Below, piece after piece: positions 42,833 to 51,945 of a stretch of DNA of 64,000 bases (position 1 is the stretch's first letter; every line of letters begins with the position of its first letter). Made by a program: the position numbers and the translations under genes. Location: NCBI GenBank assembly GCA_019636285.1, contig JAHBXV010000006.1, positions 124,001-188,000 on the forward strand. Reading direction: 5' to 3'. The stretch comes from Planctomycetaceae bacterium. Lineage in GTDB: Bacteria; Planctomycetota; Planctomycetia; Planctomycetales; Planctomycetaceae. The notes under the pieces are model-generated. The model worked only from the letters and a program-made list of their open reading frames with translations. It was not told the DNA's origin and did not search any database.

Positions 42833-45475
42833 ATGATCACCTCGTTCAACAGCCTGATCCGCAAGCACCAGAAGCAACTCATCGTCGTGCTGACCGGGCT
42901 GGCGATGTTCTCGTTCATCTTCCTCGATCCGTCCATGACCGGGTCGGGAGGTGGCTTGCCATTGCCGCTGGCCGTCATGCTGGTCGCCGCGGTCTGCGCG
43001 GGGGGGATGTGGTTCATTGGCTACCCGCGCGGCAAGGGGATGGAGTTCGCCGGCTGGGGGGCGCTCGTCGGGGCCGTGGTTGCCGTGTTCAGCTTGCGCT
43101 CGAGCGGTGAAGTTCCCGTCGTCGCGACGAACGCCCACAACTATACAGCACAGGACATGCAGCGACTGGCGAATGAACGCCAGATTGCCAATCGATTCGC
43201 CTTCCTGGCGGGGCAGAAGTCGGGGTCGCGAATGGCGGCCGGTTTTGGGGATACCTCGGAACGCAGCCTCGTCATGAAGGATCTGCTCCATCGCGAAGCC
43301 GAATCGATGGGGCTGAAGCTCGGCGACGCCGCCGTGAATGAGTGGATCACCCAGATCACCAATGACGCACTCAGTAAGGCGGACTATCGGGGCATCCTGC
43401 GGGAATTGATGGTTGGCGAAGCGAAACTGTTCGAGATTCTCGGCGACGAGCTGGAAGCCCAGATGGCGTTTCAGCTTTCCACCCCCTCCGCGGCCGCCGT
43501 TTCGCGGCAGTCGCGCCAGGGATGGATGCTGCAAACTCCCGAGAAATATTACGAATATCACAAGATGCTCAATCAGCGCGAGCGTCTGCGCGTGATCGAA
43601 TTGCCGGTCAGCGAGTTCGTGAAGCAGGTTCCCGATCCGACCGACGGGCAATTGCTGGCATTCTTCGACCAGCACAAGGGGACTCCTCCCGGTCCCGACG
43701 GGACACCGGGGTTCCTCCAGCCGCGCAAGGTTCAACTGGCGTACCTGGTCGCCGACTTTGAAACGAATTACGAACACTACGAAAGCCTGGCGGCTCAGCC
43801 GACTGAAGAAGACGTCGTCGCCTATTACGAGGCCAACAAGGAACGCTACCGCATCCGCAGCATTCCCGACTTCCCGGAGTTTCCCTCGGGCGACACAGAA
43901 GCTCCGGCCGACGCCATGAGCCCCGCCAACCAGCCGGGAGTCGAAGCCCCTGTGCTTCCCGCGCCCGACGCGACCTCACCCGCCACGCCGGAGTCTGATG
44001 CCGAGAAAGCGGACGCTGAAAAGCCGGCCAACGAAAAGCCGGCTGACGAAAAGTCTGACGCTGAAAAGCCGACGGAAGAACCGAAGGGCTCCGCTGAAGA
44101 AGCACCCGCACCGGCCGGTCAGGCGGCGATTTTCGAACAACCGGCCAACGATGCAGCCGCAGAACCGGCGCCAGCCGCTGACGAACCTGCCAAGCCTGCG
44201 GCGGAAGCCCCTGCCGAAGAAAAGCCGGCCGCTGAAGCCCCCGCGAGCGAAAAGCCTGCTGAGTCAACCGACGCTCCCGCGCAGCCCGGGGCGGATCCGG
44301 CCATCGAATTGCCCGCACCGGCCGCGGCCCTGCCGGAAATCAAACCCGAAGAGCCGAAGTACCAGGAACTGGACACGGCCCTGCAACTCGAAATTCGCGA
44401 ACAACTGCTCAAGGAGCGGGCCTTCGAGAAGGCCCAGGAGGCCGCCAATGCCGCCGTGGCATTCATGCAGAATCTGGCCGACGAGTACCTGTATGCCGAG
44501 TCCGACAAAGCCCGCGAGGCCCTAGCCAAACAGTTTCCGGCCAAGCTGAAGGACTACGCCGCCGAGCATGGCCTGCGGTATGAAGAGACGAGCCTGCTGA
44601 CACAGCAGCAGCTCATCATCTCGACCGACTATACGATTGGCTCTGCGGTCGATCCCGCATCGCTGGGCGACCCGCGCGGCGGAACGACGGTCGCATTGCG
44701 GGCGTTCGAGTCCGAACTGCTGTTCCAGCCCATGCGAGCCGACAGCCAGCTCAAGCGGCAGGCGTACGCGTACTGGAAGGTCCAGGACGTCAATCAGCGC
44801 GTTCCCGCACTGGACGATGTTCGCGCGGAAGTCGTGGAAAGCTGGAAGTTCGACCAGGCCCGTTCGCTGGCCAAGTCACGGGCCGAGCAGCTCGCGAAAC
44901 TCGTGGAAGGGGCAGGCACCGACTGGGCCGCCGCGCTGGCGGGAGAAACCGTCGCGGGCGAGGGGACGCCGGCCGTTACCGTCCGTGAAAGCTCGCCGTT
45001 CACGTGGGTCAGCCGTCCGCTGACGGTCCCGCAGCAGACGTTCACGACCGGCGGGGAGATCCAGCTTTCCAACATCGACGCGGTTCCTCAGGTTGGCGGC
45101 GACTTCATGCGCAAGGTCTTCGACGAGATGAAGCCCCTCGACGTCGCCGTCCTCCCGAATCAGCCGCGCAGCGCGTTCTATGTCGTGCAGCCGTTCGACC
45201 GCGATGGCAGCGGAGACACCCCGACCGATGAGATCGCGATCGCGGCGATGCGGCAGCAGTTCCTGGAAGAGGGGCGGCAAGATCCCAGCCGCCTGTTCGG
45301 GCGGGTTCTGGTGATTCCTCAGTTCGGGCCATTCCCGATGCTGACACCCTACGACACGCTGTCGATGGAACCGCAACAGCAGGTGGAACGAGCCTGGCTC
45401 GAGGAATTTGAGCGGAAGTACGCGATTGCGTGGCCCGCGGCGAATCCCGATGTCGCTCCGGACGCGCTGGAGTAG
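42833..45475 (+). CDS. SurA/PpiD-like membrane-anchored chaperone
   Basis: An 880-residue protein anchored by N-terminal membrane helices (QLIVVLTGLAMFSFIFLDPS, then GLPLPLAVMLVAAVCAGGMW). The N-terminal chaperone-like region resembles SurA/PpiD (AAVNEWITQITNDALSKADY and KYYEYHKMLNQRERLRVIEL). In the middle, residues of about 355-510 form an Ala/Pro/Glu/Lys low-complexity segment with repeated KPADEKSDAEKP-like units. No complete parvulin (PpiC) domain could be identified by eye. Such proteins usually help fold outer-membrane or secreted proteins. The ATG at 42833 was chosen because the transmembrane region starts right after it; an upstream in-frame start near 42614 lacks a ribosome site. 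Confidence 0.78.
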   Translation: MITSFNSLIRKHQKQLIVVLTGLAMFSFIFLDPSMTGSGGGLPLPLAVMLVAAVCAGGMWFIGYPRGKGMEFAGWGALVGAVVAVFSLRSSGEVPVVATNAHNYTAQDMQRLANERQIANRFAFLAGQKSGSRMAAGFGDTSERSLVMKDLLHREAESMGLKLGDAAVNEWITQITNDALSKADYRGILRELMVGEAKLFEILGDELEAQMAFQLSTPSAAAVSRQSRQGWMLQTPEKYYEYHKMLNQRERLRVIELPVSEFVKQVPDPTDGQLLAFFDQHKGTPPGPDGTPGFLQPRKVQLAYLVADFETNYEHYESLAAQPTEEDVVAYYEANKERYRIRSIPDFPEFPSGDTEAPADAMSPANQPGVEAPVLPAPDATSPATPESDAEKADAEKPANEKPADEKSDAEKPTEEPKGSAEEAPAPAGQAAIFEQPANDAAAEPAPAADEPAKPAAEAPAEEKPAAEAPASEKPAESTDAPAQPGADPAIELPAPAAALPEIKPEEPKYQELDTALQLEIREQLLKERAFEKAQEAANAAVAFMQNLADEYLYAESDKAREALAKQFPAKLKDYAAEHGLRYEETSLLTQQQLIISTDYTIGSAVDPASLGDPRGGTTVALRAFESELLFQPMRADSQLKRQAYAYWKVQDVNQRVPALDDVRAEVVESWKFDQARSLAKSRAEQLAKLVEGAGTDWAAALAGETVAGEGTPAVTVRESSPFTWVSRPLTVPQQTFTTGGEIQLSNIDAVPQVGGDFMRKVFDEMKPLDVAVLPNQPRSAFYVVQPFDRDGSGDTPTDEIAIAAMRQQFLEEGRQDPSRLFGRVLVIPQFGPFPMLTPYDTLSMEPQQQVERAWLEEFERKYAIAWPAANPDVAPDALE

Positions 45476-45790
45476 GCTGTTCCGTAAATCCGGGCGGTAA
45501 GCCTTCCGGCGCAAGGCGCGGCGGCTAGCGGACAGTTCGCGACTCGGAACGGAACGCTCGTTTCGGGTCGCGGCTTAGCGACAACTGCTGGACAAACCCC
45601 AACGCGCCGGTTAAAGAGTTCGTATCAAGAACGACTGGGATGCGACGTTGTCGCGAACAGTGCGGGTTCTTGTGTTGCCCGGAAATGGCGGCTAGGCCGC
45701 CAGCCCACCGACGACAGACTGTCTGGCCCGGGACGGGGCCTGACGCCGAAACTCCTTCCCACCGATGAACTTCTGGAGACGAGCCCCCCG
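45476..45790. other. Intergenic region before the ABC cassette
   Basis: About 315 bases between the SurA/PpiD-like gene and the ABC ATPase gene. Only a short GGCGGCTAGGCCGCC hairpin near 45686 was noted. No promoter is obvious and no ORF is convincing. Confidence 0.4.
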
Positions 45791-46534
45791 ATGACTGCTC
45801 CCGCTGTCGAGACGGCTGGTCCGATGATCGAGGCCCAGGGCCTCTCCAAATTCTACGGGCCATTCGCTGCCGTGCAGAACGTCAGTTTTTCGGTCCCCAA
45901 AGGTCAGGTGTGTGCGTTTCTCGGCCCCAACGGTGCCGGAAAATCGACCACGATGAAAATGTTGACCGGGTTTCTCGCCCCCACCGAAGGGTCGGCCAGA
46001 CTGGCCGGGTTCGATGTCAGCACCGAACGCCTCCTGGCCAGCGAGTATCTCGGCTATCTGCCTGAGAATGGCCCGTTGTACCTGGAAATGACGCCTTCCG
46101 CGATTCTGCAGTTCCTCGGAAAAACGCGGGGGATGAGCGGAGCCCGGCTGAAAGATCGGCTGGCTTATGTCGCCGACAAGTGTTCGCTGTCGGGCGTGTG
46201 GGGCAAACCGATCGCCAAGTTGTCGAAGGGCTATCGCCAGCGCGTCGGCATGGCCCAGGCGCTCTTGCACGATCCGGCCGTCCTGATTCTGGATGAACCG
46301 ACGAGCGGGCTGGACCCGAACCAGACGCACGACGTGCGCGAACTGATTACCAGCCTCAGCAAGACCAAGACCATCCTGCTGTCGACGCATATCCTGCAGG
46401 AGGTTCGGGCGGTTTGCAGCCGTGTCGTCCTCATCAATGAAGGACGTCTGGTGTTCGATGGAACCGTCGACGAAATGGCGGGAAGTCAGCACGACATGGA
46501 AACGCGCTTCCGTCAGTTGACCGGCGCGGCCTGA
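45791..46534 (+). CDS. ABC transporter ATP-binding protein (GldA-like)
   Basis: A 247-residue ABC ATPase. Walker A is GPNGAGKST (45-53). The signature is LSKGYRQR, a variant of LSGGQ. Walker B is AVLILDEPTSGLDP, followed by the H-loop in LLSTHILQE. It belongs to the ABC-2 type ATPases related to GldA, NatA and other gliding/exporter cassettes. The next gene encodes the fused permease/substrate component, so these three genes form one transport unit. What the unit moves or powers is not known in planctomycetes. Confidence 0.93.
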   Translation: MTAPAVETAGPMIEAQGLSKFYGPFAAVQNVSFSVPKGQVCAFLGPNGAGKSTTMKMLTGFLAPTEGSARLAGFDVSTERLLASEYLGYLPENGPLYLEMTPSAILQFLGKTRGMSGARLKDRLAYVADKCSLSGVWGKPIAKLSKGYRQRVGMAQALLHDPAVLILDEPTSGLDPNQTHDVRELITSLSKTKTILLSTHILQEVRAVCSRVVLINEGRLVFDGTVDEMAGSQHDMETRFRQLTGAA

Positions 46535-46613
46535 TGCCGATCTGGTCGGGTTGTCTTCGACCGTTCCGTGTCAGTCATCACGAGTTACCCTTGGGTTGAG
46601 AATACGTTCCACC

Positions 46614-49286
46614 ATGCCGCGATCACACGTCGTCTTCTCGATCTTTCAGCGCAACGCCTGGAGTTACTTTGCGGGAACTCTGGGTTACCTGTTCATGGTC
46701 GTCTTCGTGGTGCTGGGGGCGCTCGCCGCGTTCCAGCAGCAGTTTTTCGCCAACAACCTGGCGAATCTCGACCAGTTGAACCAGTGGTATCCGCTGCTGC
46801 TGCTGTTCATCGTTCCCGCCATCACGATGGGAACCTGGTCCGACGAAAAGAAACTCGGCACCGAAGAACTGCTCTTCACGCTCCCCGTCTCCGACCTGGA
46901 AGTTCTGCTGGGCAAATACTGGGCGGTGTCGAAGGTCTTTTCGATCATTCTGGTCTTTTCGCTCACGCACACGCTGGTGCTGGCCTGGATTGGCGACCCC
47001 GACTGGGGGCTGATGTTCGCGAACTACCTGGGCTACTGGCTTGCCGGTTGTGCCCTCCTGGGTTGCGGGATGCTGGGGTCGTACCTGACCAATTCGTCGA
47101 CCGTCGGCTTCGTGCTGGGGGCCGTCCTCGCGGGTATTCCCGTGGTGCCGCAGTACATTCCGCAGCCGGAATTTGTGACGGCGCTCACCGGGAACGACGA
47201 CCTGTTTTCCAGCCTCAGCGTCGCCTATCACCTCCGGCCGTTCGGACTGGGGCTGATCCCGCTGTCGGGCATCGTCTACTTCGTCTCGATCGCCGTCATC
47301 ACGCTGTACATCAACCTCGTGCTGATCGGCGAACGCCATTGGCGGGGCGGCAAGCAGGCCGGTTCGATGGGTCTGCAATACGCCGTTCGAGCCGTCGCCG
47401 TCACCGTGACGCTCTTCGCCGTCAATGCCCTCGTTGCCGGGCATAATGCCGACATCGACATGACCAGCGAACGGCTTTACACGCTCACGCCGACCACGCG
47501 GAAGCTGATTTCGGAACTGGACGGCAAACGTCCCGTCACCATTCAGGCGTTCGTGAGTGCCGACGTTCCCCGCGACTATGTTCCGGTGAAGTCGACGTTG
47601 ACCGGTCTCCTCAGCCAGTATCGCCAGTTGGGCGGCGGCAAGATCACCATTCGGCAGGTCGAGGTCCAGCCCTTCAGCGAGCAGGCGGAAGAAGCCCGAC
47701 GCTATGGAATCGTGTCGCGTTCGGTGCAATCGGAACGCGGCGGACGGTTGCAGGTGGACGACGTCTTCCTGGGAGCCGTCATCAACAGCGGCGCGAATGA
47801 AGTGGTGATCCCCTTCTTCGACATCGCCATCCCGGTCGAATACGAATTGACCCGGTCCGTGCGGACCGTTGCCAGTGCCGAGCGCAAGACGATCGGCATC
47901 CTCGAGACCGACGCCAAGATCAACGGCGGATTCGACATGTCGAGCTTCCGCAGTCAGCCGCAATGGCGGATCGTCGAAGAACTCAAGAAACAGTACAACG
48001 TCGAGACCGTTCAGCCGACTGGTCCGATCGACGACAAGAAGTACGACGTCCTGGTCGCCGTGCTGCCGTCGTCGCTCAACCAGCAGGGGATGGCGAATCT
48101 TGTCGACTATGTTCGCAAAGGTCGACCGACCCTGATCTTTGACGACCCGATTCCCGCGTTCAATCCGTCGCTCGCGCCGCGCCAGCCGAAGCCCCGACCG
48201 GGCGGTGGGATGATGGGGCAGGGCGGGCCGCCGGAGCCGAAAGCCGACGGCGGACAGGCGACGAGCCTCGTCAACCTGCTGGGGATTGAGTGGATCTTCG
48301 ATGAGGTCGTCTGGGACAATACCATTCTGTCACTGCATCCCGAGTACGCCGACGTTGTGCGGCCGGAAATGGTGGCGATCAGTCGTCAGTCCGGGGTCGC
48401 GACGGCCTTCAATCCCGACAATGAAGTGACGAGCGGCTTGCAGGAACTGCTGGCCTTCTTTCCGGGGACGCTGAAGGCACGCTCGAACAGCAAGCTCAAG
48501 TTCCAGCCGCTTTTGAAGACCGGTCCCGATTCGGGGCTGTTGGCGTGGGACAAACTGGTCCGACCGGGCTTCTTTGGCGGCGTGGAAATCGAAAATAACC
48601 CGGTCCGCAAGGCCGATGAATACTCGCACATTCTCGCCGCCCAAATCACTTCGGATGGCAAGAGCCCAGAAAAGATCGATGCCATCTTCGTGGCTGATAC
48701 CGACATGATTTCGGACTGGTTCTTCATGGTCCGCGAGCGGCGCATGTATGGGTTGGACCTCGACAACGTGACGTTCGTCCTCAATTGCGTCGACCAACTG
48801 GCCGATGACGGTTCCTACATCAACCTGCGGAAGCGCCGCGCCAAACATCGCACCCTGCTGCGAGTCGAGCAGGCATCGTCCAAGTTTGTCGCCGAGCGAA
48901 CGGCCGAGTCCGAAAAGGCCAACACCGAAGCCCAGAAGGAGCTCGACGAAGCCAAGGCCCGCTTCGCCAAGCAGGTCGAGGAGATTCGCAACGACAACAA
49001 CCTGGATGACGTCGCCAAGCTGCAGAAGATCGCGATCGCCCAGGAAACCGAACAGCGCCGCGTCAGCGTCGCCGAGGCGAATATTGAACAGGCCAAGGAA
49101 AAGCGAGTCGCCGAAAGTCGCGCCAAGACAGAACGGCAAATTCGCTCGATCGAGAGCCGGTACTGGCTCGCCGCCGTCTTCCTGCCGCCGATTCCCGCGA
49201 TTCTCCTGGGACTATTCGTCTGGGCGTGGCGATTGCAGAACGAACAGAAAGACATTTCCCCCGCGCGTCGCGTGAAGAAAGTCTGA
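46614..49286 (+). CDS. Fused GldF-GldG ABC permease / auxiliary protein
   Basis: An 890-residue protein formed from two usual proteins. Residues 1-250 are an ABC-2 permease like GldF, with about six membrane helices (YFAGTLGYLFMVVFVVLGAL, QWYPLLLLFIVPAITMGTWS, SVAYHLRPFGLGLIPLSG). Residues from about 260 on are GldG-like (ABC_transp_aux), beginning with a membrane helix and the DMTSERLYTLTPTTRKLISE block and holding RVEQASSKFVAERTAESEKA-type coiled coil near the end. A last membrane helix is at the C terminus. In Bacteroidota GldF and GldG are separate proteins. ATG at 46614 is the first Met ahead of the membrane segments. Confidence 0.88.
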   Translation: MPRSHVVFSIFQRNAWSYFAGTLGYLFMVVFVVLGALAAFQQQFFANNLANLDQLNQWYPLLLLFIVPAITMGTWSDEKKLGTEELLFTLPVSDLEVLLGKYWAVSKVFSIILVFSLTHTLVLAWIGDPDWGLMFANYLGYWLAGCALLGCGMLGSYLTNSSTVGFVLGAVLAGIPVVPQYIPQPEFVTALTGNDDLFSSLSVAYHLRPFGLGLIPLSGIVYFVSIAVITLYINLVLIGERHWRGGKQAGSMGLQYAVRAVAVTVTLFAVNALVAGHNADIDMTSERLYTLTPTTRKLISELDGKRPVTIQAFVSADVPRDYVPVKSTLTGLLSQYRQLGGGKITIRQVEVQPFSEQAEEARRYGIVSRSVQSERGGRLQVDDVFLGAVINSGANEVVIPFFDIAIPVEYELTRSVRTVASAERKTIGILETDAKINGGFDMSSFRSQPQWRIVEELKKQYNVETVQPTGPIDDKKYDVLVAVLPSSLNQQGMANLVDYVRKGRPTLIFDDPIPAFNPSLAPRQPKPRPGGGMMGQGGPPEPKADGGQATSLVNLLGIEWIFDEVVWDNTILSLHPEYADVVRPEMVAISRQSGVATAFNPDNEVTSGLQELLAFFPGTLKARSNSKLKFQPLLKTGPDSGLLAWDKLVRPGFFGGVEIENNPVRKADEYSHILAAQITSDGKSPEKIDAIFVADTDMISDWFFMVRERRMYGLDLDNVTFVLNCVDQLADDGSYINLRKRRAKHRTLLRVEQASSKFVAERTAESEKANTEAQKELDEAKARFAKQVEEIRNDNNLDDVAKLQKIAIAQETEQRRVSVAEANIEQAKEKRVAESRAKTERQIRSIESRYWLAAVFLPPIPAILLGLFVWAWRLQNEQKDISPARRVKKV

Positions 49287-49352
49287 CGGGCTTCTGAAGT
49301 AGATTGTTGAAGTCCGACCCGAAACCGACCAAACCGATCTCTGGCAACAACC

Positions 49353-50915
49353 ATGAGCGAAGCACAACGAACTGGTCTCTTTGTCGGCGTCGCCGCGCTG
49401 TCGGTGGTGATCGCGGTGATGGCGGCTCCCTCGACTCCGAAGCCGCCGGCGGAATTCGCCGACGTGGGAACGCCGTTCTTCCCCGAATTCGAGGATCCGC
49501 TCGCCGCGACCGCCCTCGAAGTCGTCGGCTATAGCGAAGATACCGCCGAAGCACGCATCTTCCGCGTGGAATTCAAGGACGGCGTGTGGAAGATTCCATC
49601 GCGGTTCAATTACCCGGCCGATGGCAAGGACCGCCTGGGGAAGACGGCCACCAGCATGCTGGGCATCAAGAAAGAGTCGCTCGCCGGTCGCCTCGAAGCC
49701 GAGCACGAAGAGTTCGGCGTCATCGACCCGATGAGCGAGAGCACGGCGCTCAAGGGACGTGGTCAGCGGATCAAGCTCCAGGGGCCCGATAACAAGACAT
49801 TCGCCGACATCATCGTCGGCAAGCAGGTTCCTGGCCGCAGCGGCTTCTACTATGTCCGCCGGGCGGACGAAAAGCCGACGTACATCGCCAAACTCGATCT
49901 GTCTCTTTCGACCAAGTTCGCCGACTGGATCGAAACCGACCTCTTGAAGCTCGATGGCAATCGCCTGACGGGCATCAACATCGACAAGTACTCGGTCGAT
50001 CTCGACCAGGGTCGCATCGTGGGACGTGATCCCAGCGAACTGACTCGGAAGTCGTCGTCGGATCCTTGGAAGCTGGACGGCATCGACGAAGCGACCGAAG
50101 AGGTCAATGCCGACGAAGTCCGGAAACTGGTCAACGCGCTGGATGATCTCAAGATCATGGGCGTTCGCACCAAGCCGGTGAAGCTCAGCCGCGACTTGGC
50201 GCTCGACGAAGGAATTCAGCTCAACGCGGCGATCGCGGCCGACATGCAGAGCAAGGGTTACTTCTTCGCCAAGTCGCCGGAAGGAGGCCAGCAACTGGTT
50301 TCCAAGGAAGGGGAAGTCATCGCCCGGACCGATCAGGGAGTCGTCTACGATCTGCGCTTCGGCGATGTCTTTAACGGAACTGAGGAAGAGATCGAACTTG
50401 GCTTCACGAAGTCGGAAGGGTCCGATGATAAGAAAGACGATGGAGAAAAGAAGGCCGACGAAAAGCCTGCCGTCGAGACCACGAAGAGCCGTTACCTGTT
50501 CGTCACGGCTCACTTCGACGAAAACCTGATTGGCGACAAGCCCGCCGAACCGGTGAAGCCGACTGAACCGTCGGACGAGGCCGCCGAATCGGAGGAGCCA
50601 GCCGACGCGCTGGCGGCCACGAATACGCCCGCCGGCGACCCCAAGACCCAGTACGAAGCGGCTCTGAAGAAGTACGAAGCGGACAAAGCTGCCTACGAGG
50701 GGGAACTCGCCAGTTGGAACGCGAAGAAGGAAGAAGGCGAGAAGAAGGTTAAGGAACTCAACGCTCGCTTCGCAGAATGGTACTACGTCATTTCGGCCGA
50801 GAACTTTGACAACCTCAGCCAGGGTCGCGCCTCGCTGGTGAAGTCGAAGAAAGCCGCGGCCGAATCCGACGCCCCCGTTCTCCCCCCGGGTCTCCCGCCG
50901 GGTTTGCAAAATTAG
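49353..50915 (+). CDS. DUF4340-family membrane-anchored protein
   Basis: A 520-residue protein with an N-terminal membrane helix (TGLFVGVAALSVVIAVMAAP) and a DUF4340 domain (residues of about 75-350, with SKGYFFAKSPEGGQQLVSKE and the VYDLRFGDVF block). DUF4340 regularly follows GldG-type genes and is thought to be part of the same envelope complex. The later part has a Lys/Glu/Asp-rich low-complexity insertion and a coiled-coil stretch (EALKKYEADKAAYEGELASW, KKEEGEKKVKELNARF). It lies 66 bases after the GldF-GldG fusion and belongs to the same cassette. Confidence 0.88.
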   Translation: MSEAQRTGLFVGVAALSVVIAVMAAPSTPKPPAEFADVGTPFFPEFEDPLAATALEVVGYSEDTAEARIFRVEFKDGVWKIPSRFNYPADGKDRLGKTATSMLGIKKESLAGRLEAEHEEFGVIDPMSESTALKGRGQRIKLQGPDNKTFADIIVGKQVPGRSGFYYVRRADEKPTYIAKLDLSLSTKFADWIETDLLKLDGNRLTGINIDKYSVDLDQGRIVGRDPSELTRKSSSDPWKLDGIDEATEEVNADEVRKLVNALDDLKIMGVRTKPVKLSRDLALDEGIQLNAAIAADMQSKGYFFAKSPEGGQQLVSKEGEVIARTDQGVVYDLRFGDVFNGTEEEIELGFTKSEGSDDKKDDGEKKADEKPAVETTKSRYLFVTAHFDENLIGDKPAEPVKPTEPSDEAAESEEPADALAATNTPAGDPKTQYEAALKKYEADKAAYEGELASWNAKKEEGEKKVKELNARFAEWYYVISAENFDNLSQGRASLVKSKKAAAESDAPVLPPGLPPGLQN

Positions 50916-50934
50916 TAACTGAGGTGGTGCGGGG

Positions 50935-51027
50935 GTAGGCTGGGATAGCCGTCAGGCGTATCCCAGCGCATTCCTTACCCGAGTTCACAAACATGCTGGG
51001 ATACGCCTAGTGGCTATCCCAGCCTAC
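50935..51027. repeat. GTAGGCTGGGATAGCC palindromic element
   Basis: Outer arms GTAGGCTGGGATAGCC (50935-50950) and GGCTATCCCAGCCTAC (51012-51027) are a perfect 16-base inverted repeat. Inner arms GGCGTATCCCAGC (50955-50967) and GCTGGGATACGCC (50995-51007) form a second perfect 13-base pair. Each half can also fold as its own hairpin. Confidence 0.92.
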
Positions 51028-51052
51028 AGTTTGACAGCCCCGAGACGTGCTC

Positions 51053-51913
51053 ATGTCATCCATCGCCGTCATCGGGGCTGCGGGACAACTCGGCACCGAT
51101 CTGGTGCGCGTGCTGGGTAGCCGAGCGCTGCCGGTAGGGCGTCCGGCGGTCGATATGTCCGTCGCGGGCTCTGCCGAGGCATGGCTGGACGAACACCGTC
51201 CCTCCGCCGTCATCAACTGCACGGCTTACAATCTGGTCGATCAGGCCGAGAAAGAACCCGAGGCGGCAATCGCCGTCAACGGGCTTGCCCCACGACGGAT
51301 GGCCCTCTGGTGCGCGGCCGCGAACGTGCCGCTCGTTCACATCAGTACCGACTACGTCTTCGGCGGAGCAGAAACCCCAACGCGGCCGCTCTCGGAAGAC
51401 GATTGCCCCGCGCCCGTCAGCGCGTATGGAACGAGCAAGCTGGTGGGCGAACAATTCGTGCGGGCGATCTGCCCTCGGTCGCTTGTCGTGCGAACCTGCG
51501 GCCTCTACGGCCTGCGTCCCACGCGAGGCAAAGGGAACTTCGTCGAGACGATGCTGCGTCTCTCCGCCGAGCGCGATGAATTGCGAGTCGTCAACGACCA
51601 GCGCTGTACCCCGACCTGCACCTGGGGACTGGCAGAGGTGGTGGTGGAACTGCTCGACCGCCAGGCATGGGGCCTCTATCACGCGACGGATGAAGGCGAC
51701 TGCACCTGGTACGAATTCACGAAAGAAATCGTCCAACTGGCCGCACGAACCACCCGCGTAATTCCCATCGAATCGACGGAACTTAAACAGCCGGCAAAGC
51801 GTCCGACTTACAGCGTCCTTTCGTCCGCAAAGATGCAGAGCGTCCTGGGCCGGTTGCTCCCCGACTGGCGAACTGCCCTCGCGGCTCATCTGGATCGCCG
51901 TGGAATCGAATAA
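51053..51913 (+). CDS. RmlD-like dTDP-4-dehydrorhamnose reductase
   Basis: A 286-residue short-chain reductase of the extended SDR type that makes dTDP-rhamnose from the 4-keto precursor. The nucleotide site is AVIGAAGQLGTDL near the N terminus. The catalytic Ser/Thr is in VHISTDYVFGG and the YxxxK motif is YGTSKLVGE. PAPVSAYGTSKLVGEQFVRA and the C-terminal LLPDWRTALAAHL match RmlD. No rmlA, B or C neighbours are present, so the sugar could differ. The ATG at 51053 is preferred; an earlier GTG at 51047 is also in frame. A palindromic repeat lies just upstream. Confidence 0.85.
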   Translation: MSSIAVIGAAGQLGTDLVRVLGSRALPVGRPAVDMSVAGSAEAWLDEHRPSAVINCTAYNLVDQAEKEPEAAIAVNGLAPRRMALWCAAANVPLVHISTDYVFGGAETPTRPLSEDDCPAPVSAYGTSKLVGEQFVRAICPRSLVVRTCGLYGLRPTRGKGNFVETMLRLSAERDELRVVNDQRCTPTCTWGLAEVVVELLDRQAWGLYHATDEGDCTWYEFTKEIVQLAARTTRVIPIESTELKQPAKRPTYSVLSSAKMQSVLGRLLPDWRTALAAHLDRRGIE

Positions 51914-51945
51914 GATCGTGACATCGCAAATCGAGGAGCAGCCAC

